NCBI GenBank assembly: GCA_945788485.1
Contig: CALZMB010000001.1
Location: 1-46,296 of the forward strand
DNA: 46,296 bases
Origin: an uncultured bacterium
GTDB taxonomy: Bacteria > Bacteroidota > Bacteroidia > Bacteroidales > Bacteroidaceae
Direction: 5' to 3'
Positions 10,174-18,664 of this stretch are shown one piece after another. A program made the translations under genes and the position numbers. The notes beneath the pieces were generated by a model. That model was given only the letters and a program-made list of their open reading frames with translations, was not told the origin of the DNA and searched no databases. Positions within the stretch are counted from its first letter, which is position 1; the number at the start of each line of letters is the position of its first letter.

Positions 10174-10204
10174 TTAATTTTTTATAAGCGCATCATGTAA
10201 AATA

Positions 10205-10235
10205 TTGATTATCAGCAGAGATTGCGTATCTTTGC
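10205..10235 (+). promoter_or_regulatory. Bacteroidetes-type promoter for the DUF4143 ATPase gene
   Basis: TATCTTTGC at 10227-10235 fits the -7 consensus TAnnTTTG exactly, and TTGA at 10205-10208 lies at a fitting distance for the -33 element. This places the transcript start about 10-15 nt before the ATG at 10256 and rules out the upstream in-frame start at 10205. Confidence 0.7.
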
Positions 10236-10255
10236 AAAAACAAAGAAAATTGGGT

Positions 10256-11530
10256 ATGAGAAAGAAATATAAACAGAGAATATTAGACAAACTGTTGGTG
10301 CGCAAACTCGCGGGAAAAGGGGCCGTTTTATTGGAGGGAGCAAAATGGTGCGGGAAGACAACTACAGCCGAGCAGATTGCCAAAAGCGTGCTGTATATGT
10401 CGGAAACGGGCAAAGTTGAACAAAACATACAACTTGCCAGTGTCAACCCGAGACTATTGCTGCAAGGCGACAAGCCACGCTTGATAGATGAATGGCAGTT
10501 GGCGCCTACGTTATGGGATGGCATCAGGTTTGAGGCTGACCATGCAGACGAATTGGGATTGTACATCCTGACAGGCTCAAGCGTCCCGGCAGACATGAGC
10601 AATGTGATTCACACCGGCACGGGACGTTTCGGGTGGCTGAAGATGCGCCCGATGACTTTGTGGGAATCAGAAGAGTCATCGGGAGAGGTGTCACTGAAAT
10701 CTCTCTTTGAGAAAAAAGACATTGCCGGCATAGCCAAGATTGACTTTGAAGCTGTGGCGTTTGCGGCTTGCCGCGGAGGATGGCCCTTAGCCGTAGGCAT
10801 GGAAAAAGACATTGCCCTTGACCAAGCGTTCGACTATCTGGATGCTGTGGAACAGCGCGACATACAAATGGCTGACGGCATTATGCGCAATCCGTCACGC
10901 GTACACCGGCTTTTGAGGTCGTATGCAAGACACCAGGGCGCGCAAGCTAACTATGCCACCATCGGCGCTGACCTGAAGGCAAATGAAGGAGACAGCATAG
11001 ACAACGACACAATAGCTTCATACATAAATGCCTTGAAACGCATTTTTGTGGTTGAAGATGTGGCGGCATGGAATCCCAATCTGAGGTCTAAAACTGCTAT
11101 TCGGACTTCTGACACAAGATATTTCACAGACCCGTCAATAGCGACAGCTGCATTAGGACTCGGACCCTCAGACCTTATTTCAGACCTTGAAACATTCGGC
11201 CTCGTCTTTGAGACGCTGTGCATGAGAGACCTGCGGGTTTATGCCGAAGCGTTGCAAGGCACCGTTTACCACTATAGAGACAAGAACGGCTTGGAGTGTG
11301 ATGCCGTGGTGCATCTGCGCGACGGCAGCTACGGGCTTGTCGAGATCAAGCTCGGCGGCGACAAACTGATTCAAGACGGGGTGAAAACCTTGACTGCCCT
11401 GTCTGCAAAAATTGACACTGAAAGAATGAAGAAGCCGTCTTTCCGTATGGTGCTCACAGCAAGCGGGACGTATGCCTACAGGCGGGAAGACGACGTTTAT
11501 GTAGTGCCTGTCTCATGCCTGAAAGACTGA
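10256..11530 (+). CDS. AAA-type ATPase with DUF4143 C-terminal domain
   Basis: The 424-residue protein begins MRKKYKQRILDKLL. A Walker A motif GAKWCGKTTT lies near residues 28-37, and a Walker B-like PRLIDEWQ follows at about 80. The arginine-rich sensor part is GSSVPADMS...TGTGRFGWLKMRPM. The C-terminal half is the DUF4143 region with a nuclease-like core, GLECDAV followed by GLVEIKLGG (D...ExK). This family is very common and often multicopy in Bacteroidales and human-gut anaerobes; its function is unproven, and it is sometimes linked to mobile or defence DNA. The start at 10256 was chosen because a promoter box lies just upstream. A 22-bp repeat array precedes the promoter. Confidence 0.92.
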   Translation: MRKKYKQRILDKLLVRKLAGKGAVLLEGAKWCGKTTTAEQIAKSVLYMSETGKVEQNIQLASVNPRLLLQGDKPRLIDEWQLAPTLWDGIRFEADHADELGLYILTGSSVPADMSNVIHTGTGRFGWLKMRPMTLWESEESSGEVSLKSLFEKKDIAGIAKIDFEAVAFAACRGGWPLAVGMEKDIALDQAFDYLDAVEQRDIQMADGIMRNPSRVHRLLRSYARHQGAQANYATIGADLKANEGDSIDNDTIASYINALKRIFVVEDVAAWNPNLRSKTAIRTSDTRYFTDPSIATAALGLGPSDLISDLETFGLVFETLCMRDLRVYAEALQGTVYHYRDKNGLECDAVVHLRDGSYGLVEIKLGGDKLIQDGVKTLTALSAKIDTERMKKPSFRMVLTASGTYAYRREDDVYVVPVSCLKD

Positions 11531-11564
11531 AGGCGGGGCCTGCCATCTTCATATCAATACAAGA

Positions 11565-11639
11565 CAGGATGGCAAGAACTACAATCCTGCCATCCTGCTC
11601 AATCTTATCAAGCAAACATCTATGGGCAATATGTTTGCT
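11565..11639. terminator. Two hairpins between convergent genes
   Basis: CAGGATGGCA (11565-11574) pairs with TGCCATCCTG (11588-11597). AGCAAACAT (11611-11619) pairs with ATGTTTGCT (11631-11639). Both stems are perfect. They sit between the ends of the ATPase gene (plus) and the WG-repeat gene (minus) and probably stop transcription from both sides, although strong T runs are absent. Confidence 0.6.
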
Positions 11640-11644
11640 GAAAA

Positions 11645-12556
11645 CTAACTAATCCTTTCACCTTTACCATTCAGTATCACGCCATCTTCGTCATTGTCCT
11701 TGCAAAGGTACATGTCATATCCTATTGCCTTGATGCTGCAATATGAAGGAGGCGTGATGACCTTGCCGTCAGCCGTCATCAGTCCGTACCATCCGCTTTC
11801 TGCCTCGTAGCAACGGCATTTCGCAATCTTCTCTACTGGTATCGGCGCGGTGTCTTCGGTCTCTTTGACGAGTGTGCCTTCGTCATTGTACTCCTTGTAT
11901 GTGTTGTAGCGCAACTCGTCTGATTCGTAGGTCAGCTGTGTCACGTCATTGATGTAGAAATCATTGACAATCTTGCCGCTATGATCGTAGCGCTGAATGA
12001 TGTGGCTGCTCAGAGTGACGCTGATGAATTCGTCACCTACCCATATTTGGCCTTTCGTGAACGGGATGACGGTGTTCAGCGTGCTGTCCAACACGCTCTT
12101 GCCCTCTCCGTTATCGACAACCCAGAAGTTCCCGGAAGATTCGATGGAGAAATATTCTGGCTTCAACACCCACTTGCCCTGCTTGTCCAACAGTCCGAAA
12201 CGGTCACGGCGTTCGTTGTGGACAATGCAGCGGTTGTTGTGGAACACATAGCCTTCGGCTCCGGGGATATAAGGAATCCGCGGGTCTATCACCACCTTGC
12301 CCGACGCGTCGATGAACTTTATCCAGCCTCCGTCATCCACCGATGCCAGTCCATCGGAGAAAATCCACGCATGGCTGTACTTCGGCTCTATGACAGGCTT
12401 GCCGGTGAACATATTGAAATAGCCGCGCTTCTTGCCGTCGCTGTAGCATACCAACGAGTCCGTGCCCAACGGCTTGGCTATCCATTTGATGCCCGTGATG
12501 GTCTTCTTGCCGTCAGAGGTTTTCAGGTATCCGTCCTCGTCGTAGTAGGTCACAGA
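11645..12556 (-). pseudogene. WG-repeat protein, 5' end replaced by an IS110 fragment
   Basis: From about VTYYDEDGYLKTSDGKK onward the frame encodes WG-type repeats: short beta units such as GYFNMFTGKPVIEPKY, WIKFIDASGKVVIDPR, RFGLLDKQGKWVLKPEY and GWYGLMTADGKVITPP. The upstream part of the same frame (12557-12691) is merely the IS110 transposase gene read in another frame. The natural start and any signal peptide are therefore lost at about 12556. WG-repeat proteins are often exported and of unknown binding function. A second, intact WG-repeat gene lies at 36506-38014 inside the kinase cluster. Confidence 0.8.
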
Positions 12557-12950
12557 GCTCGCGCTGTTCCTTCGGATGGATGAAACTGCCTTTGAGAAGC
12601 CCCGCGCGGAGAAGCTTGCATATCCAGGCGGAGTCCTTCTTGTCTGTCTTGTGCCCGGGAACATACTTGATGTGGCGGGCATTGACCACAAGTAGCGTCA
12701 GACCTTCACATTCCAGGATGTTGAACACTGGCTTCCAATAAACTCCAGTACTTTCCATCGCAACATGGGTGACACCTAATGACAATAGCCATTCTTTCAA
12801 TTCTGTCAATGAACGAGTCGTGGACTTGAAGGTGCGGGTCTCGCGATTGATGCCTTCGCCTTCCACTGTCGCCACTATCTCCACTTTGTGAACATCCAAA
12901 CCGCAGCAGCGGAGAGCTACAGGTCCGTATTCTACGTTATGCTGTGCCAT
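12555..12950 (-). mobile_element. IS110-family transposase, N-terminal fragment
   Basis: The frame begins MAQHNVEYGP at 12950 and carries the DEDD (RuvC-like) half of IS110 transposases: CCGLDVHKVE, HVAMESTGVYWKP, then GHKTDKKDSAWICKLLRAGL and HPKEQREL. All four acidic positions appear present. After PKEQREL homology stops, and the C-terminal Tnp_20 domain with its catalytic serine is absent. The sequence runs directly into the WG-repeat gene at about 12556. The fragment cannot transpose. A TACCTTTG box at 12985-12978 may be its promoter. Confidence 0.85.
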
Positions 12951-13084
12951 ATTATCGTCAATTAAAGGTTGTGGCGACAAAGGTAATCAAATACTTGCAC
13001 ATAAGTGCAGATAGTGATCACTTTGCATTCCCTTTGACGATCAGAAGGCCTCATGTTCGTTTCATAAACCAAATAATGTTTCTT
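12951..13084 (-). other. Possible left end of the IS110 element
   Basis: This non-coding stretch in front of the transposase fragment holds a TACCTTTG box (minus, 12985-12978), a small hairpin TGCAC-ATAA-GTGCA and the perfect palindrome AGTGATCACT (13013-13022). In IS110-group elements the left non-coding end encodes the bridge RNA. Whether a full one is kept here I cannot tell, and the outer border is not visible. Confidence 0.35.
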
Positions 13085-13669
13085 CTACATATTGCTTTTT
13101 TGAAGAAAATCATGTATGTTATCAATATCGTCTTGAGAAAGTTCTTCAGTATTGATTTCAATTTTATGACCTTGTGTTGATATAAACGAAATAATCTCAT
13201 TGTTTCTTCTATTATTCTTTCTTTCAATTTTTACAGAATCTGTATCTAATTCTATTTTATTATACACGCCAAAAAGTGTCGATTTTGAAATATACAGCTC
13301 ATTATTATATAACAGAATACAACGCCTTCTGCAAATCGTTAATATCATATTTATAATGAATATTACGATTCCAAAAACAGAAATAACAAAGAAATATTCT
13401 ATATCATCATCCCCAGAACAGAAAAAGCCAAGAAATGAAGTCATAACCAGAAAGATTATCACCGATGCCGTGATTCTATATGGGACAATCATCCAAGAAT
13501 AATTGACTCTTTTCTTCGCTTGCTTCTTTAATACGTTGACAACTAAGTTCTCACTTGGCAATCCAAGCAGCATTGAAACACAGAAAGCAAGTCCCAAATA
13601 ACACCATCCCCATACTGACACTTGCGAAAGGTGAATAATTAGCTGCTCATAATTTCTAACCCTAATCAT
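13085..13669 (-). CDS. Hypothetical membrane protein with C-terminal PH-like region
   Basis: The 194-residue protein has three or four hydrophobic segments (about residues 17-37, 58-82 and 90-112). Then comes a basic turn and a soluble part (ILLYNNELYISKSTLFGVYNKIELD...) that resembles bacterial PH-like domains. No catalytic motif is seen. It lies isolated between two IS remnants and is AT-rich (about 33% GC), unlike the GC-rich genes to the left, which suggests acquired DNA. A Bacteroidetes-like -7 box is found about 215 bp upstream, with a small reading frame between. Confidence 0.6.
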   Translation of the reverse strand: MIRVRNYEQLIIHLSQVSVWGWCYLGLAFCVSMLLGLPSENLVVNVLKKQAKKRVNYSWMIVPYRITASVIIFLVMTSFLGFFCSGDDDIEYFFVISVFGIVIFIINMILTICRRRCILLYNNELYISKSTLFGVYNKIELDTDSVKIERKNNRRNNEIISFISTQGHKIEINTEELSQDDIDNIHDFLQKSNM

Positions 13670-13702
13670 TTTATCAAAAAAACTGAACGATGCAAAGTTG
13701 AT

Positions 13703-13840
13703 TTAGCAAAAAAATGGAAGTGCAGATAATCCGGCATTGGCGGAAAGGCCACCAAAGAGGGTATGCCCATCCACATTCAAGCAGTTTGCTGCGGGTATCA
13801 ATACGCCGATAAAAATAACAAACCTTGTTCTCGAAATCAT
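13703..13840 (-). CDS. Possible 45-residue exported peptide
   Basis: An ATG at 13840 opens a 45-codon frame: MISRTRFVIFIGVLIPAANC, then a glycine-rich segment ending ALPFFC. The first 20 residues look like a signal or lipoprotein leader. A TACCTTTG promoter box lies 45 nt upstream. It may be a genuine small protein, or the 5' stump of a longer exported protein cut off by rearrangement. Confidence 0.35.
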   Translation of the reverse strand: MISRTRFVIFIGVLIPAANCLNVDGHTLFGGLSANAGLSALPFFC

Positions 13841-13944
13841 AGTTTCTTATAATACCTTATTACAGGTTTTTGAATTTGACAGTGCAAAGGTAGTAACTAG
13901 AGTTTCCTACACCATCAGAAGCATCTGTAGTGGGGGCATACCCT
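13758..13944. repeat. Inverted repeat AGGGTATGCCC flanking 165 bp
   Basis: AGGGTATGCCC at 13758-13768 and its reverse complement at 13934-13944 are exact over 11 bp. They enclose the promoter box and the start of the small reading frame. They may be the ends of a small mobile or invertible segment, or a chance match. Confidence 0.45.
13885..13892 (-). promoter_or_regulatory. -7 box TACCTTTG
   Basis: On the minus strand it reads TACCTTTGC, an exact TAnnTTTG match. It lies 45 nt before the 45-codon frame and about 215 nt before the membrane protein gene at 13669. No clear -33 TTTG was found. Confidence 0.45.
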
Positions 13945-14004
13945 TAAACTTTTCATGTTAAACAATTCACCTTTAGGCATTTCGCTCTTTCTGCTTAAAA
14001 AGCG

Positions 14005-14663
14005 TTAACACCTATGTCGTTCTTTGAAATCTTGATTAATTCTGAGGATGCATTCCAAATCATTTCTTGTTTCTTTGTCTGCCATCACTCTCTCAAGCAG
14101 GTCGTCCAGCGTTGAATCAAGGAGGCTGGCAATCTTTTCCAGCAATTCTGCTATTATCGGAAGCAGACGCTCAATGAATGTCAGTTCAAGCAATTCTTCC
14201 TTGATGTCACGGAATAGTTCACCGAAGGTTTCATTGTCGGAGAATCTCTTATGCAGCGATATGACCGTGTACCCGATGAACGTCAAGGTACAATCGGCGA
14301 TCTGTGCGTTGAGGTCTGTGCCTGGCATTTGCCGAGCTCGAAATGCTGTTTGCATTCGTAGAACAGCACTTCTATATTCCAGCGTATCTGGTAGCACTCA
14401 AAGGCACCTTTGAACGGCAGTTTCATGTCTGTCGTTACCATAACCTCGTACTTGCCGCTCTTGCCATAGCGGATAATGAACAACTGGACAGGTATGCCAT
14501 TGTACTCAGCCTTAATTCTGGCATAGCGGCTCTTGTATTGCTGGCACGTCTTGAAACCTATGCGTTCCTGCCTCCGTATGAGCAGCTTTGCGGAAATTCG
14601 CTTGCCGTCTACAGTAATGCCGGTGTTTTTAAATACTTGACTTTCGGATATATAGTTTAACAA
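14005..14663 (-). mobile_element. IS4-family transposase remnant, truncated and frameshifted
   Basis: Two overlapping frames together encode the C-terminal part of a DDE transposase. The first (14663 to about 14320) contains YQIRWNIEVLFYECK, an exact Y-2-R-3-E-6-K signature of the IS4 family with the third catalytic acid. It then shifts frame after GKCQA (about 14317-14322) into DLNAQIADCTLTFIGYTVIS, ending at 14005. The N-terminal part with the first two Asp residues is absent, and an in-frame stop lies at 14672-14670. The copy is dead. It lies directly past the 3' end of the kinase cluster. Confidence 0.85.
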
Positions 14664-14671
14664 AACATTTC

Positions 14672-14726
14672 ATGCCTATCAATTTTGTAACCATTTTTCA
14701 TATCAAACTATAGTTACAAGAGGCAT
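14672..14726 (-). terminator. Hairpin at the 3' end of the cluster
   Basis: On the minus strand ATGCC and TTGTAAC pair with GTTACAA and GGCAT around a loop. The structure starts at the stop codon of the PP2C gene. The stem is interrupted and no T run follows, so it may be a 3'-end stabiliser or an IS end rather than a strong terminator. Confidence 0.35.
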
Positions 14727-16087
14727 CATTTTATTTTTTTCAGGTCACTTGTCACAGTTTTAATCATCTTCCTCGCATCTTCAGAAGGTTCTCCGTTTTG
14801 CTTCGTCTCGATGATTTTGCTGGTGCGTATCTTTTTCTCGACTTCTTTCAGCTTATTAATGTTCTGCTGATACTGGTTTTTGCACTTACCAATGTCGTTA
14901 ATGATTTTATTTTGTCTGTCACGTTTGATTCTTATGATTTGTTTTGTATCTCCATTGTTTTCATTCTGCAGATTATTGACTTCTTTTAGAATGTCATTGA
15001 TATATTTATCACTGCTCCTGTCAACCATGTCTTTCAAAACTTTTATGCTGTCCTCATAGACTTTGTTCCTGCGTTTTTCGTATTCAAAGTTCAGCCTTTG
15101 TTCGTCTGGCTGTCCTTTTTCGGGTTTCTTTGTCACCTCGTAAGGATAATACACAGGCTTGTCTTCTTTTCCCTCAGCGAGAAGGAATATGTTGAGGACT
15201 ATGCTTGCCAAACAAAGGAATGAAAGCAAAGGTATGAGGATTTTTCGCTTTTTTTTCTCCTTGCCTTTATTTTTTTCCTTGTCATGTTGTATATTCTTTG
15301 TATCGTTATCATAACTCAACGGCTGTTTCTCGTTTTTGTAGTTTATTTTTACGATACAGAGAGACAGGTTGTCGTAATCTGCTTCGGCATTAGCCTCGAT
15401 ATCATTCAACAGAGAGTGTACGTTGTCTTTGATATCGCCTTTCTGACAGAATCTGCTTGTCAGCATGTTTTCCGGGAGTTTTCCCCATACACCGTCCGTA
15501 CACAACACGATGCGGTCTCCCTGTTGTAGCAGCGAGGTATCAGTTTCCGGCTCGATGTCATCAGATATTCCAAGCACCTTTGTTATGACGTTCGACATTT
15601 CAGCTCTGCGTGCCTCCTCTTCCGTGAGTTCGCCGTTTCTAACCATTTCGCCGACAACAGAGTGGTCAGCTGTGCGCATGACGGTTGTCATATCCCTGAG
15701 ATGATACAAACGGCTGTCACCGACATGTACGGCAATGAGTTTACGCGCCGTAACGAGAACGGCGACGCACGTTGTCCCCATGCCCAATAGCTGTCTGTTT
15801 TCCTTGACATGATTTCTCAGGCAATGATTAGCATAGCGCACCGCTTCTGTCAAAACTGTATCGGGTGTTTTAGCCTGCGGCGCATTCTTGACATAGCGTT
15901 GAATTGCCTGTGCGGCGAGCGACGATGCAAGCGCTCCGGCAGGTCCGCCTCCCATTCCGTCACAAACGACTGTAAGCAGTCCGAAATGCGTGTCCTGAAA
16001 GAGGCAATAGTCCTGGTTCTCTTTTCTGCCGCCTTGTCTTGATTCCATATACAAGGTGCAGTGCCATTTGCTTCTGTAAATATCCAT
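14726..16087 (-). CDS. PP2C-type Ser/Thr phosphatase with one TM helix and a coiled-coil tail
   Basis: The N-terminal 250 residues form a complete PP2C domain: RKENQD (Asp26), VCDGMGGG (Asp43), LGMGTTC, HVGDSRLY (Asp124), CTDG (Asp198) and YDN (Asp239), the metal-binding acids of the family. It should remove phosphate from Ser/Thr in the cytoplasm. A basic linker leads to one membrane helix (about residues 284-304). Beyond it is a charged helical tail of ~140 residues, probably a coiled coil outside the inner membrane. It is the last gene of the long minus-strand series and starts 9 bp after the acidic protein and sigma factor genes. That position makes the sigma factor module a likely target. 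Confidence 0.93.
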   Translation of the reverse strand: MDIYRSKWHCTLYMESRQGGRKENQDYCLFQDTHFGLLTVVCDGMGGGPAGALASSLAAQAIQRYVKNAPQAKTPDTVLTEAVRYANHCLRNHVKENRQLLGMGTTCVAVLVTARKLIAVHVGDSRLYHLRDMTTVMRTADHSVVGEMVRNGELTEEEARRAEMSNVITKVLGISDDIEPETDTSLLQQGDRIVLCTDGVWGKLPENMLTSRFCQKGDIKDNVHSLLNDIEANAEADYDNLSLCIVKINYKNEKQPLSYDNDTKNIQHDKEKNKGKEKKKRKILIPLLSFLCLASIVLNIFLLAEGKEDKPVYYPYEVTKKPEKGQPDEQRLNFEYEKRRNKVYEDSIKVLKDMVDRSSDKYINDILKEVNNLQNENNGDTKQIIRIKRDRQNKIINDIGKCKNQYQQNINKLKEVEKKIRTSKIIETKQNGEPSEDARKMIKTVTSDLKKIK

Positions 16088-16096
16088 GTCTGTTTG

Positions 16097-16495
16097 TCAG
16101 ATAAAGAAAGCGTCATCTTGAGCATCATCACCCCCATTGCACTCATCGGCATTGTCAATGCCGTAGTCGTCAGTGTCCGTCTGCTCGTCAGAGATGTCAT
16201 CTCCATCATAAGGTTCTACGTCATCGTATGGTTCTACATCATCATTGTCTCCGACATAAGGCAGTTCAAAATCCTCCTGCAGTTCTGCAGGCATCTCGTA
16301 ACCATCGGTCATGAGATCCTCGTATGTCTCTTCCGTCTGGTCGTTGGCATCCATCAGCTCTTGTATCTCTGGATTTCCGGCAGCCATTTCCATGAATCTG
16401 TCCTCTTCCTCAAGACTCAGTGCCCCGTCGAGCCATGCAGCGAACTGCTCTTCAGAGACCATGAGGTCATTGTCGTAATCGAAATTGTTGTCCAT
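16097..16495 (-). CDS. Very acidic protein next to the sigma factor, possible anti-sigma or partner protein
   Basis: The 132 residues have no membrane helix. The first third (EEQFAAWLDGALSLEEEDRF, then NPEIQELMDAN) resembles the short helical N-terminal region found in Bacteroidetes anti-sigma factors. The rest is almost wholly Asp/Glu with an internal six-residue tandem DDVEPY and few hydrophobic residues. It begins one base after the sigma factor stop, so the two are translationally coupled. A cytoplasmic partner that binds the sigma factor is the natural inference, but the zinc motif of classic anti-sigma factors is missing. Confidence 0.6.
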   Translation of the reverse strand: MDNNFDYDNDLMVSEEQFAAWLDGALSLEEEDRFMEMAAGNPEIQELMDANDQTEETYEDLMTDGYEMPAELQEDFELPYVGDNDDVEPYDDVEPYDGDDISDEQTDTDDYGIDNADECNGGDDAQDDAFFI

Positions 16496-16496
16496 A

Positions 16497-17096
16497 TCAC
16501 ATCTCCTTTAGAATTGTCCTTTGATATTGTTCTTTTGCCAGCTTATGCTTGTTATAGAACGTGTTCATATTCATCCCCATGAGTTCGGCTGTCTCCTCAT
16601 TGCTATGTCCTTCAAGATAACGGAGCCTAATGAGATGGCTGTATCTCTTGTTGGGCATGAGTTTGAGAATTGTCTCAACATCATTACGGCTCAAAGAGGA
16701 TGTGTCCATGTTTATTGATTCCGGAAGTGTGTCTAATCTTACACCGTAGTCATCATTTTTTTCGGAAATTCTGTCGAATCTCACTTTCTGCTTTCTTTTG
16801 TATTTCTTATAGCAATAGAACAGACAGACGGTCTTGAGCCATGTGAAGAGTGTGCTTTCGAACTTGAATTTCTCGAGTTTGCACAATCCTGTGTCAATAT
16901 CTGGCATGAGGATATGCAGATAGATGTCATTCATGAATTCCACACAAGAGTCACAATCCGTGTGATAGTTGTCAAAAACGGATTTGAAGAGTGGGTAGCA
17001 TTTTCTGTAGAAGAATTCTCGCGTCACCCTGCCGTTACGCTCAAGCAGAGCATTGACGATTTCGTGGTCGTCGTATTCAGTGTTTTCGAAAAACAT
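16497..17096 (-). CDS. ECF-type sigma-70 family factor
   Basis: The 199-residue protein has a region-2-like half: FMNDIYLHILMPD, then FESTLFTWLKTVCLFYCYKK, the conserved W-L helix near the core-binding part. After a linker comes region 4: LPNKRYSHLIRLRYLEGHSN, then EETAELMGMNMNTFYNKHK, a helix-turn-helix. This matches the size and layout of ECF sigma factors. In the cluster it would translate phospho-signalling into transcription. It is followed by the acidic protein (1 bp) and a PP2C gene. Confidence 0.88.
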   Translation of the reverse strand: MFFENTEYDDHEIVNALLERNGRVTREFFYRKCYPLFKSVFDNYHTDCDSCVEFMNDIYLHILMPDIDTGLCKLEKFKFESTLFTWLKTVCLFYCYKKYKRKQKVRFDRISEKNDDYGVRLDTLPESINMDTSSLSRNDVETILKLMPNKRYSHLIRLRYLEGHSNEETAELMGMNMNTFYNKHKLAKEQYQRTILKEM

Positions 17097-17156
17097 TGTC
17101 TCAGAGGTTTGTGTATCGGTATTGGAGGTGTGTGTTTATGCCATGTACAGCAGTCA

Positions 17157-18020
17157 CTACTGCAGCTCTTCACTGCGTATGGTGATTTCGCACAGCAGCT
17201 CGCCGTTCATGTCATAATACACGTGTCTGAACATATATCCGGCATTTACCCATTTGGAGACAAGGCTACTGCTGTTGACGGTTTTTTTCTGTTCCTGTAC
17301 CAGTAAGTCTCTTACCGAAGCAATGAAAGTGGACATATTCTCTTCCGATATGCTGTTCTTGTCCAAGTCAAGCACTTTCTTTTCATAAACAATGCATCGA
17401 TTCTCTTCGATAAAAGAGACACCCATAAACTGTTCGCCATCCGTGACATAAGGTTTTTTCTTCAATAGTGAATCTGTAGTTTTGACAAAATTTGCCGTTT
17501 CTTCCTCAAGGTTCTTGAATTTATTGGCGACATGTTTTTTCCATTTGATGGATTGCCATATTTCCGGCAGTCTCGACTTGCGTCCCGGGGTATATGCTCC
17601 GAAGCACATTATTGTAGCGTCGCCTTCATTGAAAGCATATATGGTGCCTTTATACATATTCCCGTTTACCCTGTTCTGGAAATCGGCGGCATACACGTCT
17701 TTACCCATGAATGTGGCTGGATGGATTTCTCCTGCCGTCGCACCTTTAATGTAAATCATCGTGCTGTTTTTCAACTGATTTGTGATGAAAATAACCGGGT
17801 CTATTTTGTAGTCATATCCAAGAACCATACCTATGTTATAGAGAAATGTGCCAGTGTTGTTGAAACCAACCACTTCACAACCAACTCCTGGTATGTCTTT
17901 TTTATACACTTCCCATCCCTGCGGGACATTGACGGACAAGTAACTGTTCTCAACGATTTTTTGCGCTGAAACAGACATACTGACGAGCAGTGTCAGTAGT
18001 ATAGCCAATACTTTTTTCAT
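17157..18020 (-). CDS. Exported protein of unknown function
   Basis: The 287 residues start with a signal peptide (MKKVLAILLTLLVSMSVSAQ). A compact beta-rich domain follows (YLSVNVPQGWEVYKKD ... ATIMCFGAYTPGRKSRLPEIWQSIKW), similar in layout to PsbP/LpqN-like periplasmic domains, and then a helical C-terminal part. No lipobox or catalytic residues are seen. The gene lies between the BACON protein and the sigma factor genes in the same direction, so it is probably a periplasmic part of the same system. Confidence 0.7.
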   Translation of the reverse strand: MKKVLAILLTLLVSMSVSAQKIVENSYLSVNVPQGWEVYKKDIPGVGCEVVGFNNTGTFLYNIGMVLGYDYKIDPVIFITNQLKNSTMIYIKGATAGEIHPATFMGKDVYAADFQNRVNGNMYKGTIYAFNEGDATIMCFGAYTPGRKSRLPEIWQSIKWKKHVANKFKNLEEETANFVKTTDSLLKKKPYVTDGEQFMGVSFIEENRCIVYEKKVLDLDKNSISEENMSTFIASVRDLLVQEQKKTVNSSSLVSKWVNAGYMFRHVYYDMNGELLCEITIRSEELQ

Positions 18021-18032
18021 TATTGAATGGTG

Positions 18033-18659
18033 TCAGAGTTTCAGAATGTTCTTTATTTTGAATTTGCTTGCCTGATATACCATCAGTTCGGCACGTTTGC
18101 CTTTGCATGTGACGACGACAGTACCCGAACGCTCCTCGTCGCCCTTATTTGCTTCTGCGGTGAGCGTGAGTGTGTTGCCGTTTCTCGTGATCTGAATCCA
18201 TTCTGGAGCCGTATAGTTCCAACTGTCATAATTGCAAGTGACAACCACCTGATGATTGTCTTTCTTTTTCCCGCCCGACTTGAATTCAAGGGAAGAGACG
18301 GACAGCGACAATTTCACTGGTTCTGTAGTCTGAGGATCTACCTTATAGACGGTGTCCTTTTCTTCTTTTTTTTGAGGGTTTGGGGTTGATTTTGGGGTTG
18401 GTTTGTGCTTTCTTATGTATTCAATGTTTTTCCGACAACCAGCAATCTGGTTGTCACAGTCATTTTTTCTTGCTTGAGAATCAAATGCTTTCTTTGCCTT
18501 AGTATATTTTTCTATTGCTTTGTTCTGTGCAGCCACAGTCATTGTAAGCTGCAGTTTCTGTCCCTCGTTATACAGTTTCTGAGCGGCAGCCTGCGCAAGA
18601 CAGTCGATTGATATAGAGGAGAAAAAAATGATGAATAATAATGAAAGTATGTTTCTCAT
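18033..18659 (-). CDS. Exported protein with helical N-terminus and BACON-like domain
   Basis: The signal peptide is MRNILSLLFIIFFSSISIDC, with AQA after it. A short helical stretch rich in Lys and Gln (about residues 25-85) is followed by a proline linker (KPTPKSTPNPQKK). Then comes a BACON-type beta domain from about 115 to 205 (LSLSVSSLEF ... WIQITRNGNTLTLTAEANKG ... GTVVVTCKGKRAELMVYQ). BACON domains in Bacteroidetes bind carbohydrates or mucin, or anchor surface proteins. The gene starts 5 bp after the kinase stop, so it may be an extracytoplasmic partner of that kinase. Confidence 0.8.
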   Translation of the reverse strand: MRNILSLLFIIFFSSISIDCLAQAAAQKLYNEGQKLQLTMTVAAQNKAIEKYTKAKKAFDSQARKNDCDNQIAGCRKNIEYIRKHKPTPKSTPNPQKKEEKDTVYKVDPQTTEPVKLSLSVSSLEFKSGGKKKDNHQVVVTCNYDSWNYTAPEWIQITRNGNTLTLTAEANKGDEERSGTVVVTCKGKRAELMVYQASKFKIKNILKL

Positions 18660-18664
18660 ATCCT

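Noticed and set aside
10205..10255. Upstream in-frame start for the ATPase
   Set aside because: The exact TATCTTTG promoter box lies inside this stretch, so translation must begin later, at 10256.
14005..14663. Programmed frameshift in the IS4-family transposase
   Set aside because: No slippery run is found at the frame change, and the N-terminal half of the protein is missing as well, so it is a dead remnant.
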